Part shown: positions 26,808 to 35,345 of the stretch, piece by piece
Layout of the letters: every line of letters starts with the position of its first letter
How positions within the stretch are numbered: position 1 is the stretch's first letter
Notes under the pieces: model-generated
What the model was told of the DNA's origin: nothing
What the model saw: only the letters and a program-made list of their open reading frames with translations
The model's database searches: none
Position numbers and translations under genes: made by a program
Assembly (NCBI GenBank): GCA_002170315.2
Contig: NHFA02000051.1
Location: 5,774-45,565 of the forward strand
Direction: 5' to 3'
Source: Euryarchaeota archaeon TMED99
Lineage (GTDB): Archaea > Thermoplasmatota > Poseidoniia > Poseidoniales > Poseidoniaceae
DNA: 39,792 nt

Positions 26808-28067
26808 TTACTCTTCAGTGAGCGGGATGTCAAGTTGGAGAACGTCATTTTCCAGTTTTGCTTTCACTCGGCTGGCTTTTGTTGGTACTTGAGTTTCGAC
26901 TTCTCTCTCACGTCCATTGAGGCCGACAAACAGAACTCCTTCGTGGCTTCGGAGAGAAAGTTCGTCTCTTTTTATTCCGGGATAATGCAGAAAAATCCGT
27001 TCAATATCACCAATGATTTCCCTCTTCATGCCCCGATGTATAGAATGTTTGAGTGCATTTCCTATGGGGTGCGGTCCGAGAGAATCATCGAGTTTCTGGA
27101 CCTCACCGTACAGCCGAACGCCAACATCTCTCAATCGTTCCAGTCCGACCACTTCATCATCCATCAGTTCCATTGTTGCGATATCGACATCACTCAATTT
27201 CTCTTTCAATTCATCAATTCGTTCCAGTTCAGCATTTCTTCTGTTCATCAAAAACGGGTGTTCAAATTCAGGTGTGACTCGATTGACCAAGCAGTTAGGA
27301 ACTGGGAGTTGGTATTCTCGAAGTGACTCATGGGCGCGCAGTGTTTCGTTGATTCCCATTCTTTCAGGAATAGTGACGAGTGTGAACGATGTAATATCCT
27401 CATTTGAAAGCACACGTCGAACATGGAGAACGCGCCGCCTAAATCGCTCTAATTCTTCCTTCATTGAATCGCTTTCCTTACGTCCAAAGAGCATTGAACG
27501 CAATCCTCCCGAGACCCTCATCATACGTATCAGTCGATCAGACCAAGCCTCGATGAGTTCAGGAAGTGAAAGGAAACGAAGGGTGTGGCCAGTCGGTGCA
27601 GTGTCGAATACAATAACGTCCCAAGTCGGGTCTTCGACATGACGGAGCAATTCATCAAAAGCAAGGGCTTCATCGAGACCAGGAATGACCATGTCAGAAG
27701 TTTGAACCTCAGAACGCATCTCATCCATTTCTTGTTTAGCGTTCGGGTCAAGCATCATGCTGAGGCTTCCAAGTCCGCCCATTCCGCCGCTTGAACCCAT
27801 ATTGTTCATCATGTCGCCTAATTTTGGCAAGACTGAGGAAATTTTTGATTCTGGATCCATTTCTAATCCAAAGAGGCCATCAACGCCTTCAATTGGTGTC
27901 GGTGTAGGACCAATTTCTACACCGAGCGAATCTGATGTAGAGTGGGCTGGGTCACTTGAAACCAACAGTACTCGCAGTCCAGAATCAGCAAGCCATACCG
28001 CAGTTGCAGCAGATGTTGTGGTTTTACCAACACCACCTTTTCCTCCGAATAAGAACAGTCGAGCCAT
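26808..28067 (-). CDS. ArsA/Get3-family ATPase with C-terminal HSP20-like domain
   Basis: GGKGGVGKTTTSAATAVWLADSGLRVLLVSSDPAHSTSDSLG, FDTAPTGHTLRFLSLPE; C-terminal RDELSLRSHEGVLFVGLNGREREVETQVPTKASRVKAKLENDVLQLDIPL resembles the ArsA_HSP20 domain. Confidence 0.92.
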   Translation of the reverse strand: MARLFLFGGKGGVGKTTTSAATAVWLADSGLRVLLVSSDPAHSTSDSLGVEIGPTPTPIEGVDGLFGLEMDPESKISSVLPKLGDMMNNMGSSGGMGGLGSLSMMLDPNAKQEMDEMRSEVQTSDMVIPGLDEALAFDELLRHVEDPTWDVIVFDTAPTGHTLRFLSLPELIEAWSDRLIRMMRVSGGLRSMLFGRKESDSMKEELERFRRRVLHVRRVLSNEDITSFTLVTIPERMGINETLRAHESLREYQLPVPNCLVNRVTPEFEHPFLMNRRNAELERIDELKEKLSDVDIATMELMDDEVVGLERLRDVGVRLYGEVQKLDDSLGPHPIGNALKHSIHRGMKREIIGDIERIFLHYPGIKRDELSLRSHEGVLFVGLNGREREVETQVPTKASRVKAKLENDVLQLDIPLTEE

Positions 28068-28156
28068 ACCTCGTCGAGGTCATGGTGGTCTTTGAATACA
28101 GCGGATGAGTTTTTTTGGAGCAACGACTTGATGAAGGAAAACACAGCCCATGACAC

Positions 28157-28948
28157 ATGGCCTCGACCTTTCTCCTGTTTCAGGTGGCCAGTGTTTCGGC
28201 TTTAGTTGGGATGACGCTGGGCTGGCGCGGTGTGATGACTCGTTATTCTGGCTTTTATGACCTGCCTACCGCTTGGAGTAACGTTTTTTGGGGAATTTTA
28301 ATCGGTGGTTTTTACGCTTCTTTTACCTACAATAACATCGTATTGCCCTATATTGTGATGGTCAATGATAATCAAGCTGCAGTTGTCAATCCTCTGAATC
28401 TTCTTCTCCTCTGCTTAATGGCTTCTGTCGCCGTACATTTTCTCTTGAGAAGAGACCGAGTTCGCAGAGGCAGTTCCCAGCCAACCAGTGGTTGGGCATT
28501 GGGCCTTGCAATGGGTGGAATGATGTCGTTGGTGTTTATCCTAAGTATTCTCGAAACGGAGTTCAATATCAGTCTTGTTGTAACGATTGCCTGTCTTGCT
28601 TTGTTCGGTCCTCGGTGTGAAGCGCTTATCACTTCATTTCAAGGTCATTTGATGCTTCAAGGAAGACGATGGGGGGCTGTTCTGCGTGGAACCTTTTGGC
28701 GCTGTGCATATGTAGTCATGTTTGCTTTTGCACTGGTCAATCTTTCCGCTTGGTTTTTCATCATTCCAGCAGCACTTCTCTTCAATCGCTCATCTGAAAC
28801 TTGGATTTGGGATTCAATTCCAAAAGAAGGAAAGAAAAGGCTTCGAAAGATTTGGGCTCGTAATGCACGGGAAAGTTTGCAAAGTAGCGAGGATGTAAAT
28901 CTCTCAAATCCCTCCTCTGGCGAAGATAAAGCATCCGAAGAAGAGTAA
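28157..28948 (+). CDS. Hypothetical multi-pass membrane protein
   Basis: 263 aa, about 6 TM segments, charged C-terminal tail; no family recognised; start could be downstream (MTLGWRGVMTRYSG). Confidence 0.6.
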   Translation: MASTFLLFQVASVSALVGMTLGWRGVMTRYSGFYDLPTAWSNVFWGILIGGFYASFTYNNIVLPYIVMVNDNQAAVVNPLNLLLLCLMASVAVHFLLRRDRVRRGSSQPTSGWALGLAMGGMMSLVFILSILETEFNISLVVTIACLALFGPRCEALITSFQGHLMLQGRRWGAVLRGTFWRCAYVVMFAFALVNLSAWFFIIPAALLFNRSSETWIWDSIPKEGKKRLRKIWARNARESLQSSEDVNLSNPSSGEDKASEEE

Positions 28949-28973
28949 GAAAATACTTACTTAGTGACTGGAG

Positions 28974-28992
28974 TCTCTTTTTACGATATTTT
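28974..28992 (+). terminator. Candidate T-rich terminator downstream of 28157..28948
   Basis: tctctttttacgatatttt directly after the stop, before a separate gene at 29070; archaeal T-run logic only. Confidence 0.3.
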
Positions 28993-29069
28993 ACTCACCC
29001 ATCGCAAATAAGCATTCTCGGGGTGTTCCGCACGCAACCGTTATACAACGCCGGCATAACCAAATTGTT

Positions 29070-30671
29070 ATGGGTACGTGTCCCTATTGCCAGAGTGTCA
29101 CCTATACGGGTGATACGATTTGCTACTCATGTGGTAGAATTTTGGCAAATATCCGTTCCGACAAGTTCGCAATGGAACAGCAATTTCATCGTGGAAGTTT
29201 AGATACGACTTTCAAAATGACCAAGAAGCCGACAAAGGGCGGTGTTGTTCAAACACATACAGGTCGTGCAGTAAACATCATGAAAAATCGGAGAAACAGA
29301 ACGCGTCATCTTGTTTTGCTTTTCTTAGTTGCATTCATCATGTTAGCACCTCAGGTTCGAGAAAATCTGTTCGAAAAGTGGGCACCTGGGATTCAAGAGT
29401 ACTTGATGCTGATACCTGCTCAATACCACCTTTACGACAACGAAGCGACCTATACACTCGAACGAGAGGTTGTCGTGTTCAATTCAAATTCTGTTGGGTG
29501 GTTGTATGAGGATATTGTCATTCCGACTGATGTCGAATCACTCTATGGTCATGATTCTGATTTCAGATACACAAATGGAGATTTACCAAGCAACACGACG
29601 ACCATTCAGAAAATTCAATCTGTGAATCTCGTATTTTCTGATTCATCAGGTTTCTATGAGGATTTTATTTCGATACCTACAGATGGCTCAACGCTTAGTT
29701 TTGAGGATAAAATTGTAACTTCCAACGGCCACTATGCTTGGTGGCCCGGTTACGGCGCTGATAACCTTTCATGCCATGTAGGGAATTGTGTGAAAGTTGA
29801 ACTCCATCTTCAACCGGGTGAATCGGCTATTTTCTCTTTACAAGTCACTCTTACCAGCACGTCATACTCATGGTGGGACGATTCTTTCCGTGTCGATTCT
29901 CGGGTAGCTGGAATCGATGAAGGAATCAATGTCGAGAACAGTGGCGACTTTGACGACATTGCATTGCGTGGCGGTGGCCAAAGAACACAAGAATTCACCA
30001 GTGCGAATTGGTATGATCGAGGAACGCAAGGCGGTGTTGCCCATGGATATGCCATCAATTCTCAAGTTGATATCGTCGAATCGACTGCTGCATTGATTTC
30101 CTCAGACTTGCCTGAAGGTCTACAAGACAATGCCTATGCTTACGCTCGTGCAGCATTCGATTATCTCCATGCACATGTTACTTATGACAAGAATGCACCG
30201 AATCCAGCTCGCAGCGGTCCACTTTGTTTAGAAGAATCTACGGGTGACTGTGATGAACAAACGAATGCCTTCTTGTCTCTCTTACGGGCGAAGGGGATTC
30301 CTGGCTGGTATGTATTCGGAGCTTTGACTGATACGAAATATGACTATTGGGAAGCACATGGATGGGGCTACATTTTACTGCCAATGAGTGATTCGTGGTG
30401 CAATGAACGTGACATAGAATTGGATTCCTGCTTTGTAGAAGCATCTGTGGATGTTGTCAATAACAAATGGTTACTACACACTCCGAATGCTTACATCGCA
30501 TGGATTGAAGAGCCAGACAGTACAGGTTCTCTTTTGAACAGTTACTACTCGCCGGGGAAGTATTCTTCGAACGGTCTGGAACGCTGGCCTCCATCTTATT
30601 CTACGCTCGGTGATGTCGATGAAAGTGGTGGTAAGCATCAAGTCAAGTCTCTAGCCGAGAATTTGCGGTGA
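29070..30671 (+). CDS. Zinc-ribbon/TM protein with extracellular transglutaminase-like domain
   Basis: N-terminal CPYCQSVTYTGDTICYSCGRIL, TM LVLLFLVAFIMLAPQV, transglutaminase core LEESTGDCDEQTNAFLSLLRAKGIPGWYVFG...EAHGWGYILLP. Confidence 0.8.
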   Translation: MGTCPYCQSVTYTGDTICYSCGRILANIRSDKFAMEQQFHRGSLDTTFKMTKKPTKGGVVQTHTGRAVNIMKNRRNRTRHLVLLFLVAFIMLAPQVRENLFEKWAPGIQEYLMLIPAQYHLYDNEATYTLEREVVVFNSNSVGWLYEDIVIPTDVESLYGHDSDFRYTNGDLPSNTTTIQKIQSVNLVFSDSSGFYEDFISIPTDGSTLSFEDKIVTSNGHYAWWPGYGADNLSCHVGNCVKVELHLQPGESAIFSLQVTLTSTSYSWWDDSFRVDSRVAGIDEGINVENSGDFDDIALRGGGQRTQEFTSANWYDRGTQGGVAHGYAINSQVDIVESTAALISSDLPEGLQDNAYAYARAAFDYLHAHVTYDKNAPNPARSGPLCLEESTGDCDEQTNAFLSLLRAKGIPGWYVFGALTDTKYDYWEAHGWGYILLPMSDSWCNERDIELDSCFVEASVDVVNNKWLLHTPNAYIAWIEEPDSTGSLLNSYYSPGKYSSNGLERWPPSYSTLGDVDESGGKHQVKSLAENLR

Positions 30672-30676
30672 TCTTT

Positions 30677-32095
30677 ATGAGGATAATTATTGGTGGAGCA
30701 GGTCGAGTTGGTACCGACATGGCACGTGCATTACGTGCTGAAGATATGGACGTCGTTCTTGTTGATTCAGATTCACGAGCAGTAAAAAATGCTCAAAATT
30801 TGGATGTGCTGGTCATTCATGGTGATTTGACGACACGTCACAAATTACACGAAGCAGGAATTGGAGAAGCAGAAGTTTTTGTTGCTGCAACCAATTCTGA
30901 TGAACGAAATCTTCTCGCTTGTGCTTTAGCGCAACATGCCCATGATGAATTAAATGGCTCAAAACCCAAACCACTCTTGACAATTTGTCGAGTCCGAAAC
31001 ATGAATTATGTCGAAGAACAAGATGAAGGTAAATTGGCGCAGTGGGCAAAAGTCGACTATGTGGTTAATCCACTCGAAGGCGCAATACGCCGGCTTCATT
31101 CAGGTTTGCGTTCATCAGCCATTGAGGAAGTTATACCGTTTGGCCATGATGCGTTTATCGTTGAAATGGATGTTACCAGTGATGCTTCTCAAATTGTGTT
31201 CCAAAGTCTTCGTGATGCAAGCAAGAACATCGAAGGTGGAATGCCGTTGATTGTTGGGCTAAAGCGCGATGGTGAGAAAAGTCTCGTGCCAGATGGTGAT
31301 TTTATGTTGATGCCCAACGATAGAATTGCTGTAGCAACAACCGGTCTTTCGAGCTTTAATCGTATTTTGAATATTTTTGGCCATGAAGCGACAGATTTCC
31401 CAATACAACCACGCGTTGCTGTAATCGGAGCGAACCATATCGGGCAGCGTATTGCAGATGATTGGTTGAATGCTGGAGCCACAGTCACTGTTATCGAACG
31501 AGATTTACAACTTGCAAACATGTTGTCTGGAACTGAAACAGGTTCTCATCCAAAACTTGAGGTCATTCATGGAGATCATTTAGACCGTGACATCCTCACT
31601 GAAATCGGAATTTCTGAACATCACATAGCCATTGCAGCACTTGAAGATGATTTAGCCAGTATTGCTGCTGCATTACTGGCCAGTGATATGGGCGTTTCAA
31701 GAACAGGGCTGTTACTCTATGATGCAGACCTGGTCAAAGTTACCCAACGAATGGGAATTACTTTTGCAGTTGACCGTAAGCGAGTAGCGGTTGATAACAT
31801 GCTTGCTCAAATTCACACGAAGACTGCAGGGGGCTATGCAATCTTGTCGAACATTCCTAACATCATTGGTGTCAGTATGTTGGTTTCAGATGAAGCAAAG
31901 TTTGCAGGTAAGAGGGTTGTTGAGGCTTCATTCCCTGATTGGATGCGTATTGCCTTTATTCAACGTCTTAATACGAACGGTACTTGGGAATCACTTCGAC
32001 CATCTCCGGACAAAACTTTGCTTGAAGGTGACCGTTTGATCATCTTCTGCAGTCCAGAGCGTGTTGTTGAGCTCGAAAAACGGTTCAAGGTGTAA
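30677..32095 (+). CDS. trkA: Trk potassium uptake regulatory protein TrkA
   Basis: MRIIIGGAGRVGTDMARALRAEDMDVVLVDSD, second Rossmann RVAVIGANHIGQRIADDWLNAGATVTVIERD, TrkA-C domains. Confidence 0.92.
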   Translation: MRIIIGGAGRVGTDMARALRAEDMDVVLVDSDSRAVKNAQNLDVLVIHGDLTTRHKLHEAGIGEAEVFVAATNSDERNLLACALAQHAHDELNGSKPKPLLTICRVRNMNYVEEQDEGKLAQWAKVDYVVNPLEGAIRRLHSGLRSSAIEEVIPFGHDAFIVEMDVTSDASQIVFQSLRDASKNIEGGMPLIVGLKRDGEKSLVPDGDFMLMPNDRIAVATTGLSSFNRILNIFGHEATDFPIQPRVAVIGANHIGQRIADDWLNAGATVTVIERDLQLANMLSGTETGSHPKLEVIHGDHLDRDILTEIGISEHHIAIAALEDDLASIAAALLASDMGVSRTGLLLYDADLVKVTQRMGITFAVDRKRVAVDNMLAQIHTKTAGGYAILSNIPNIIGVSMLVSDEAKFAGKRVVEASFPDWMRIAFIQRLNTNGTWESLRPSPDKTLLEGDRLIIFCSPERVVELEKRFKV

Positions 32096-32097
32096 GT

Positions 32098-33744
32098 ATG
32101 CGTTTTGATGTACTCTATCTCATCCTCGGATGGACGCTTATTGCGTTGACGTTGCCATTGTTCCTTTGTGGCCTTATCACTTGGTGGCTCGATGACCTTG
32201 AGTTGGCGCTGTATGCATTTGCACTTCCAGCAATCGTATCACCGACCATTGGCTTGCTTATGCTGAGTCTTGGAACCCGTATGGATACGACTGAGCGTTT
32301 GCGTGATAGAGAAGCTTTTGCCGCAGTTGCATTGGTTTGGCCAATTGCAGTATTCATCGGCTCGCTTCCTTTTTGGCTCGGAGGAGTGTTTGTCGGTCCG
32401 TTTACCCCTGATGCATCGTTTGCAGATATCGCTCGAGGTGCAGTAAATTCTTGGTTTGAATCAATGTCTGGATTTACGACGACCGGTGCAACTGTAATTA
32501 CTCACAACATGAGTCCAAATTGTATTCCAGGAACTACTGTTGATTGTATCAATGCACAACCACGAGGCTTGCTCATTTGGCGTTCACTGACGCAGTGGTT
32601 TGGTGGAATGGGTATCATTATGCTCGGAATGATGATTCTTTCACGTGTTATTGGAGGAGGAATGGCTCTTGCACGAGCAGAATTAACCGGTCCTTCGCTC
32701 TCCCGTCTGCGCCCAAAGTTAAAACAAACCGCATTTGCATTGTGGGGTTTGTATTTGTTCCTCACTCTTTTAGAGTTCTTACTGCTGTATTTTTCCGGTT
32801 CTATGAATCTGTTTGATTCAGTGAATCACGCTCTCACTACAATGCCATCTGGAGGTTTCTCAACTCGTGATGCGAGTATTGGATTCTATGATTCGTTCTT
32901 AGTAGAATCGATTATTATCATTTTCATGTTCTTGGCAGGAGTCAATTTTACGCTCCTTTGGTTCATACGTGATGGTGACTTCAAGAGAGCTTTTGGTGAT
33001 GAAGAGTTCAGAAATTATGTCGTGTATGTCACGGTTGGTATTCTCGCAGTCTTCGTTGCTTTAGTCGCTTCAGGCACCTCGGCAGGTCGAGCACTGCGAA
33101 ACAGTATGTTCCAAGTGGTTTCTATTGGAACCAGTACTGGATATACTTCGACGGACTACATGGATGCATCTTGGCCATTGGTAACGCATCTTATTCTCTT
33201 CATTCTCATGGTTGTGGGTGCGAGTGCCGGTTCGACCAGTGGTGGATTGAAACTTTTGAGAGTCACCTTGGCGTTCAAAGTAGCGATGAGGGAACTTGTT
33301 CGAATTGCTCAGCCACGAAAAGTTGAGCAAATCCGAATGAATGGGGAAGTGGTCGAACAAAATCAGATCGGCCTCATTGTTGGTATGCTGTTTGTTTGGG
33401 TCGGTCTGTTTTTCATCTCGAGTCTAATTTTGGCGATTTTTATGCCAGGTGATACGTTTGAAAGCGTAACGATGGTCGTTGCCTCATCACTTGGTAATAC
33501 GGGTCCTACATTGGGAGATTATGGTCCAAGTTCTACATGGGCAGGAATGAATTCTGGTGCCCTCTTGATTACATCCGTTTTGATGTGGTTTGGCCGTCTT
33601 GAGTTACTCACTGCAGTTATCTTGATTCATCCAAGAACATGGAGACGTGAAAGCCGGGTGCATTCAGACCGTTCCGCAATTGCCTTATTCCGTAGAATAA
33701 TGGAAGAAAAGGACGAGAAGAAAAACCGCGATGAATCAAAATAA
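32098..33744 (+). CDS. trkH: Trk potassium uptake membrane protein TrkH
   Basis: Multi-TM; SMSGFTTTGATV, WFGGMGIIMLGMMIL, TMPSGGFSTRDASIGFYDS, IGTSTGYTSTDY, GASAGSTSGGLKLLR, SSLGNTGPTLG (selectivity-filter repeats). Confidence 0.93.
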   Translation: MRFDVLYLILGWTLIALTLPLFLCGLITWWLDDLELALYAFALPAIVSPTIGLLMLSLGTRMDTTERLRDREAFAAVALVWPIAVFIGSLPFWLGGVFVGPFTPDASFADIARGAVNSWFESMSGFTTTGATVITHNMSPNCIPGTTVDCINAQPRGLLIWRSLTQWFGGMGIIMLGMMILSRVIGGGMALARAELTGPSLSRLRPKLKQTAFALWGLYLFLTLLEFLLLYFSGSMNLFDSVNHALTTMPSGGFSTRDASIGFYDSFLVESIIIIFMFLAGVNFTLLWFIRDGDFKRAFGDEEFRNYVVYVTVGILAVFVALVASGTSAGRALRNSMFQVVSIGTSTGYTSTDYMDASWPLVTHLILFILMVVGASAGSTSGGLKLLRVTLAFKVAMRELVRIAQPRKVEQIRMNGEVVEQNQIGLIVGMLFVWVGLFFISSLILAIFMPGDTFESVTMVVASSLGNTGPTLGDYGPSSTWAGMNSGALLITSVLMWFGRLELLTAVILIHPRTWRRESRVHSDRSAIALFRRIMEEKDEKKNRDESK

Positions 33745-35274
33745 TTTCATTTGACCGTTTGATGCCGGAGGGTCGTCATCTTTCTTTTCTTCGACAGTCT
33801 CTACTTTTTGTTCAACTTTCTCTTCAGGAATTGGCTCAAAGTTTTGTTCATCCAACAATTCTTCGTAACGTTGGTCATACTTCGCAATGAGCGCTTTTGT
33901 TGCCTTACGGCTAAGTGGTAGTCCTGCGAGAGATGCATGCTCTTCTCCACTGAATCCAAATCGAAGGGAGAGGTCAAAATTCTCTGAGTCGCCAAGTTGT
34001 GGTGAATCTTTGAGCATTGCCGAAAGCAGAGGGAGTATTTCTTCACGAAGTGCTGACTGACTCATTCCTGAATAACTGACCATTCGTTTGATGATTGAAG
34101 GCCGAGTGCGGGATGATTGGCGGCGCAAAAAGTGAGGATATGAGGGGAATATTCTCCCAGTAAAAGGAGTAGAATTTGTCACTGAAGCTGAAAGACTTGC
34201 AAGTTGTCCACTCCAATACCAAGACCTATGGGCAGTACTTCGAAACTGACCCATGTACATTTTAGAAGCGGTTGAAAGACTCTGGGAGCCTCGCTGAATA
34301 GATTGCGAATGAGGAAATAAACCAGCATTATTCCAGTGAACCCAATTGATCATGTCAGGCGGTGACTTTTCTATAGAACGCCCAATTCGAACTGCTTCTT
34401 CGGCATTCACTGAACGGTATAATTTGTCAAGGCCAGGAAAAACCCCTTCGGATGTATCTCGGTGCCCAGCAAGTGCTTGACTTGCAACCATCTCCTTGGT
34501 GAGCATACCTTTTGAGGTCGAAGAAAGAACTTGCAAGTCTCGAACCAAAGCACGTAAATCGCCGGGGTTATTCTCCACTAATGTTTCGATAGCAGCATCT
34601 TCAAACTCCAAATTCTCTTCACGCAAAACCCTCCGAGCAATACGGCGAAGTGCTTCATCACTTGCCCTTTCAAACGTAATGGTTTGAAGGTGTTTTGTGA
34701 ATCGGTCTCGAGTCGAACTCCACGAAGAGCCTCTTCCCCATAGGCCCATTATTTCATTGCAAGCCAGAATGACCGGTTGCCGAGTTTCTGCAAGGAGATT
34801 GAGTAATTCCGCTTTCCCTCCGGAGTCTCCCTTTAATGAAACATCTTTTCCGGTATCGTCATTTCCTTGAATTGCTTTTTCAATCCTATCTTGGCTCACT
34901 GCTCTCAGTCCACCAGAAAGATGATCGACTTCATCGAGCAAAACCAGTGTTCGTTGCTTTTTTTCATTCGGATTATGGAATAACGATCGGTGCGTAGAAC
35001 CGTGAGTGGCAACCTTTCGTATTGCAGCAGCATTTCGTGCATCCGAAGCATTGAGTTCAATGACATTCCAACCCATGTCTTGTGCAATAGCTCGAGCTAC
35101 AGATGTTTTACCAACACCTGGAGGGCCTACTAACAACAGTGCTTTCTTTCGAGGCGTGCCGTTTTTCCATTCGTCCAACCAGGCCCGAATTTTCCGGCGC
35201 TGAACTTCATTTCCCTCGAGGTGGCGTTCCGATGATGGCCGGTGTCGCTCCGTCCAATCGGTAATACCAGCCAT
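33736..35274 (-). CDS. rfcL: Replication factor C large subunit
   Basis: DWTERHRPSSERHLEGNEVQRRKIRAWL, LLLVGPPGVGKTSVARAIAQDMGWNVIELNASDARNAAAIRKVA, LLDEVDHLSGG; start set at MAGITDW. Confidence 0.92.
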   Translation of the reverse strand: MAGITDWTERHRPSSERHLEGNEVQRRKIRAWLDEWKNGTPRKKALLLVGPPGVGKTSVARAIAQDMGWNVIELNASDARNAAAIRKVATHGSTHRSLFHNPNEKKQRTLVLLDEVDHLSGGLRAVSQDRIEKAIQGNDDTGKDVSLKGDSGGKAELLNLLAETRQPVILACNEIMGLWGRGSSWSSTRDRFTKHLQTITFERASDEALRRIARRVLREENLEFEDAAIETLVENNPGDLRALVRDLQVLSSTSKGMLTKEMVASQALAGHRDTSEGVFPGLDKLYRSVNAEEAVRIGRSIEKSPPDMINWVHWNNAGLFPHSQSIQRGSQSLSTASKMYMGQFRSTAHRSWYWSGQLASLSASVTNSTPFTGRIFPSYPHFLRRQSSRTRPSIIKRMVSYSGMSQSALREEILPLLSAMLKDSPQLGDSENFDLSLRFGFSGEEHASLAGLPLSRKATKALIAKYDQRYEELLDEQNFEPIPEEKVEQKVETVEEKKDDDPPASNGQMKLF

Positions 35275-35345
35275 AGTTCGACAATTCTCCGAAGGTTCTT
35301 CAACCTTCACTGGGGATTCTACCGATTTCTTGTGGAATCCTGCAT

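Noticed and set aside
27013-27642. 209-aa plus-strand Ser/Arg-rich ORF
   Set aside because: Lies entirely antisense to the well-supported ArsA/Get3 gene; composition typical of antisense frames.
26808-28067. Arsenic-resistance (ArsA pump) interpretation
   Set aside because: No metal-binding cysteine cluster and no arsB/arsC/arsR nearby; Get3-like targeting is the better reading.
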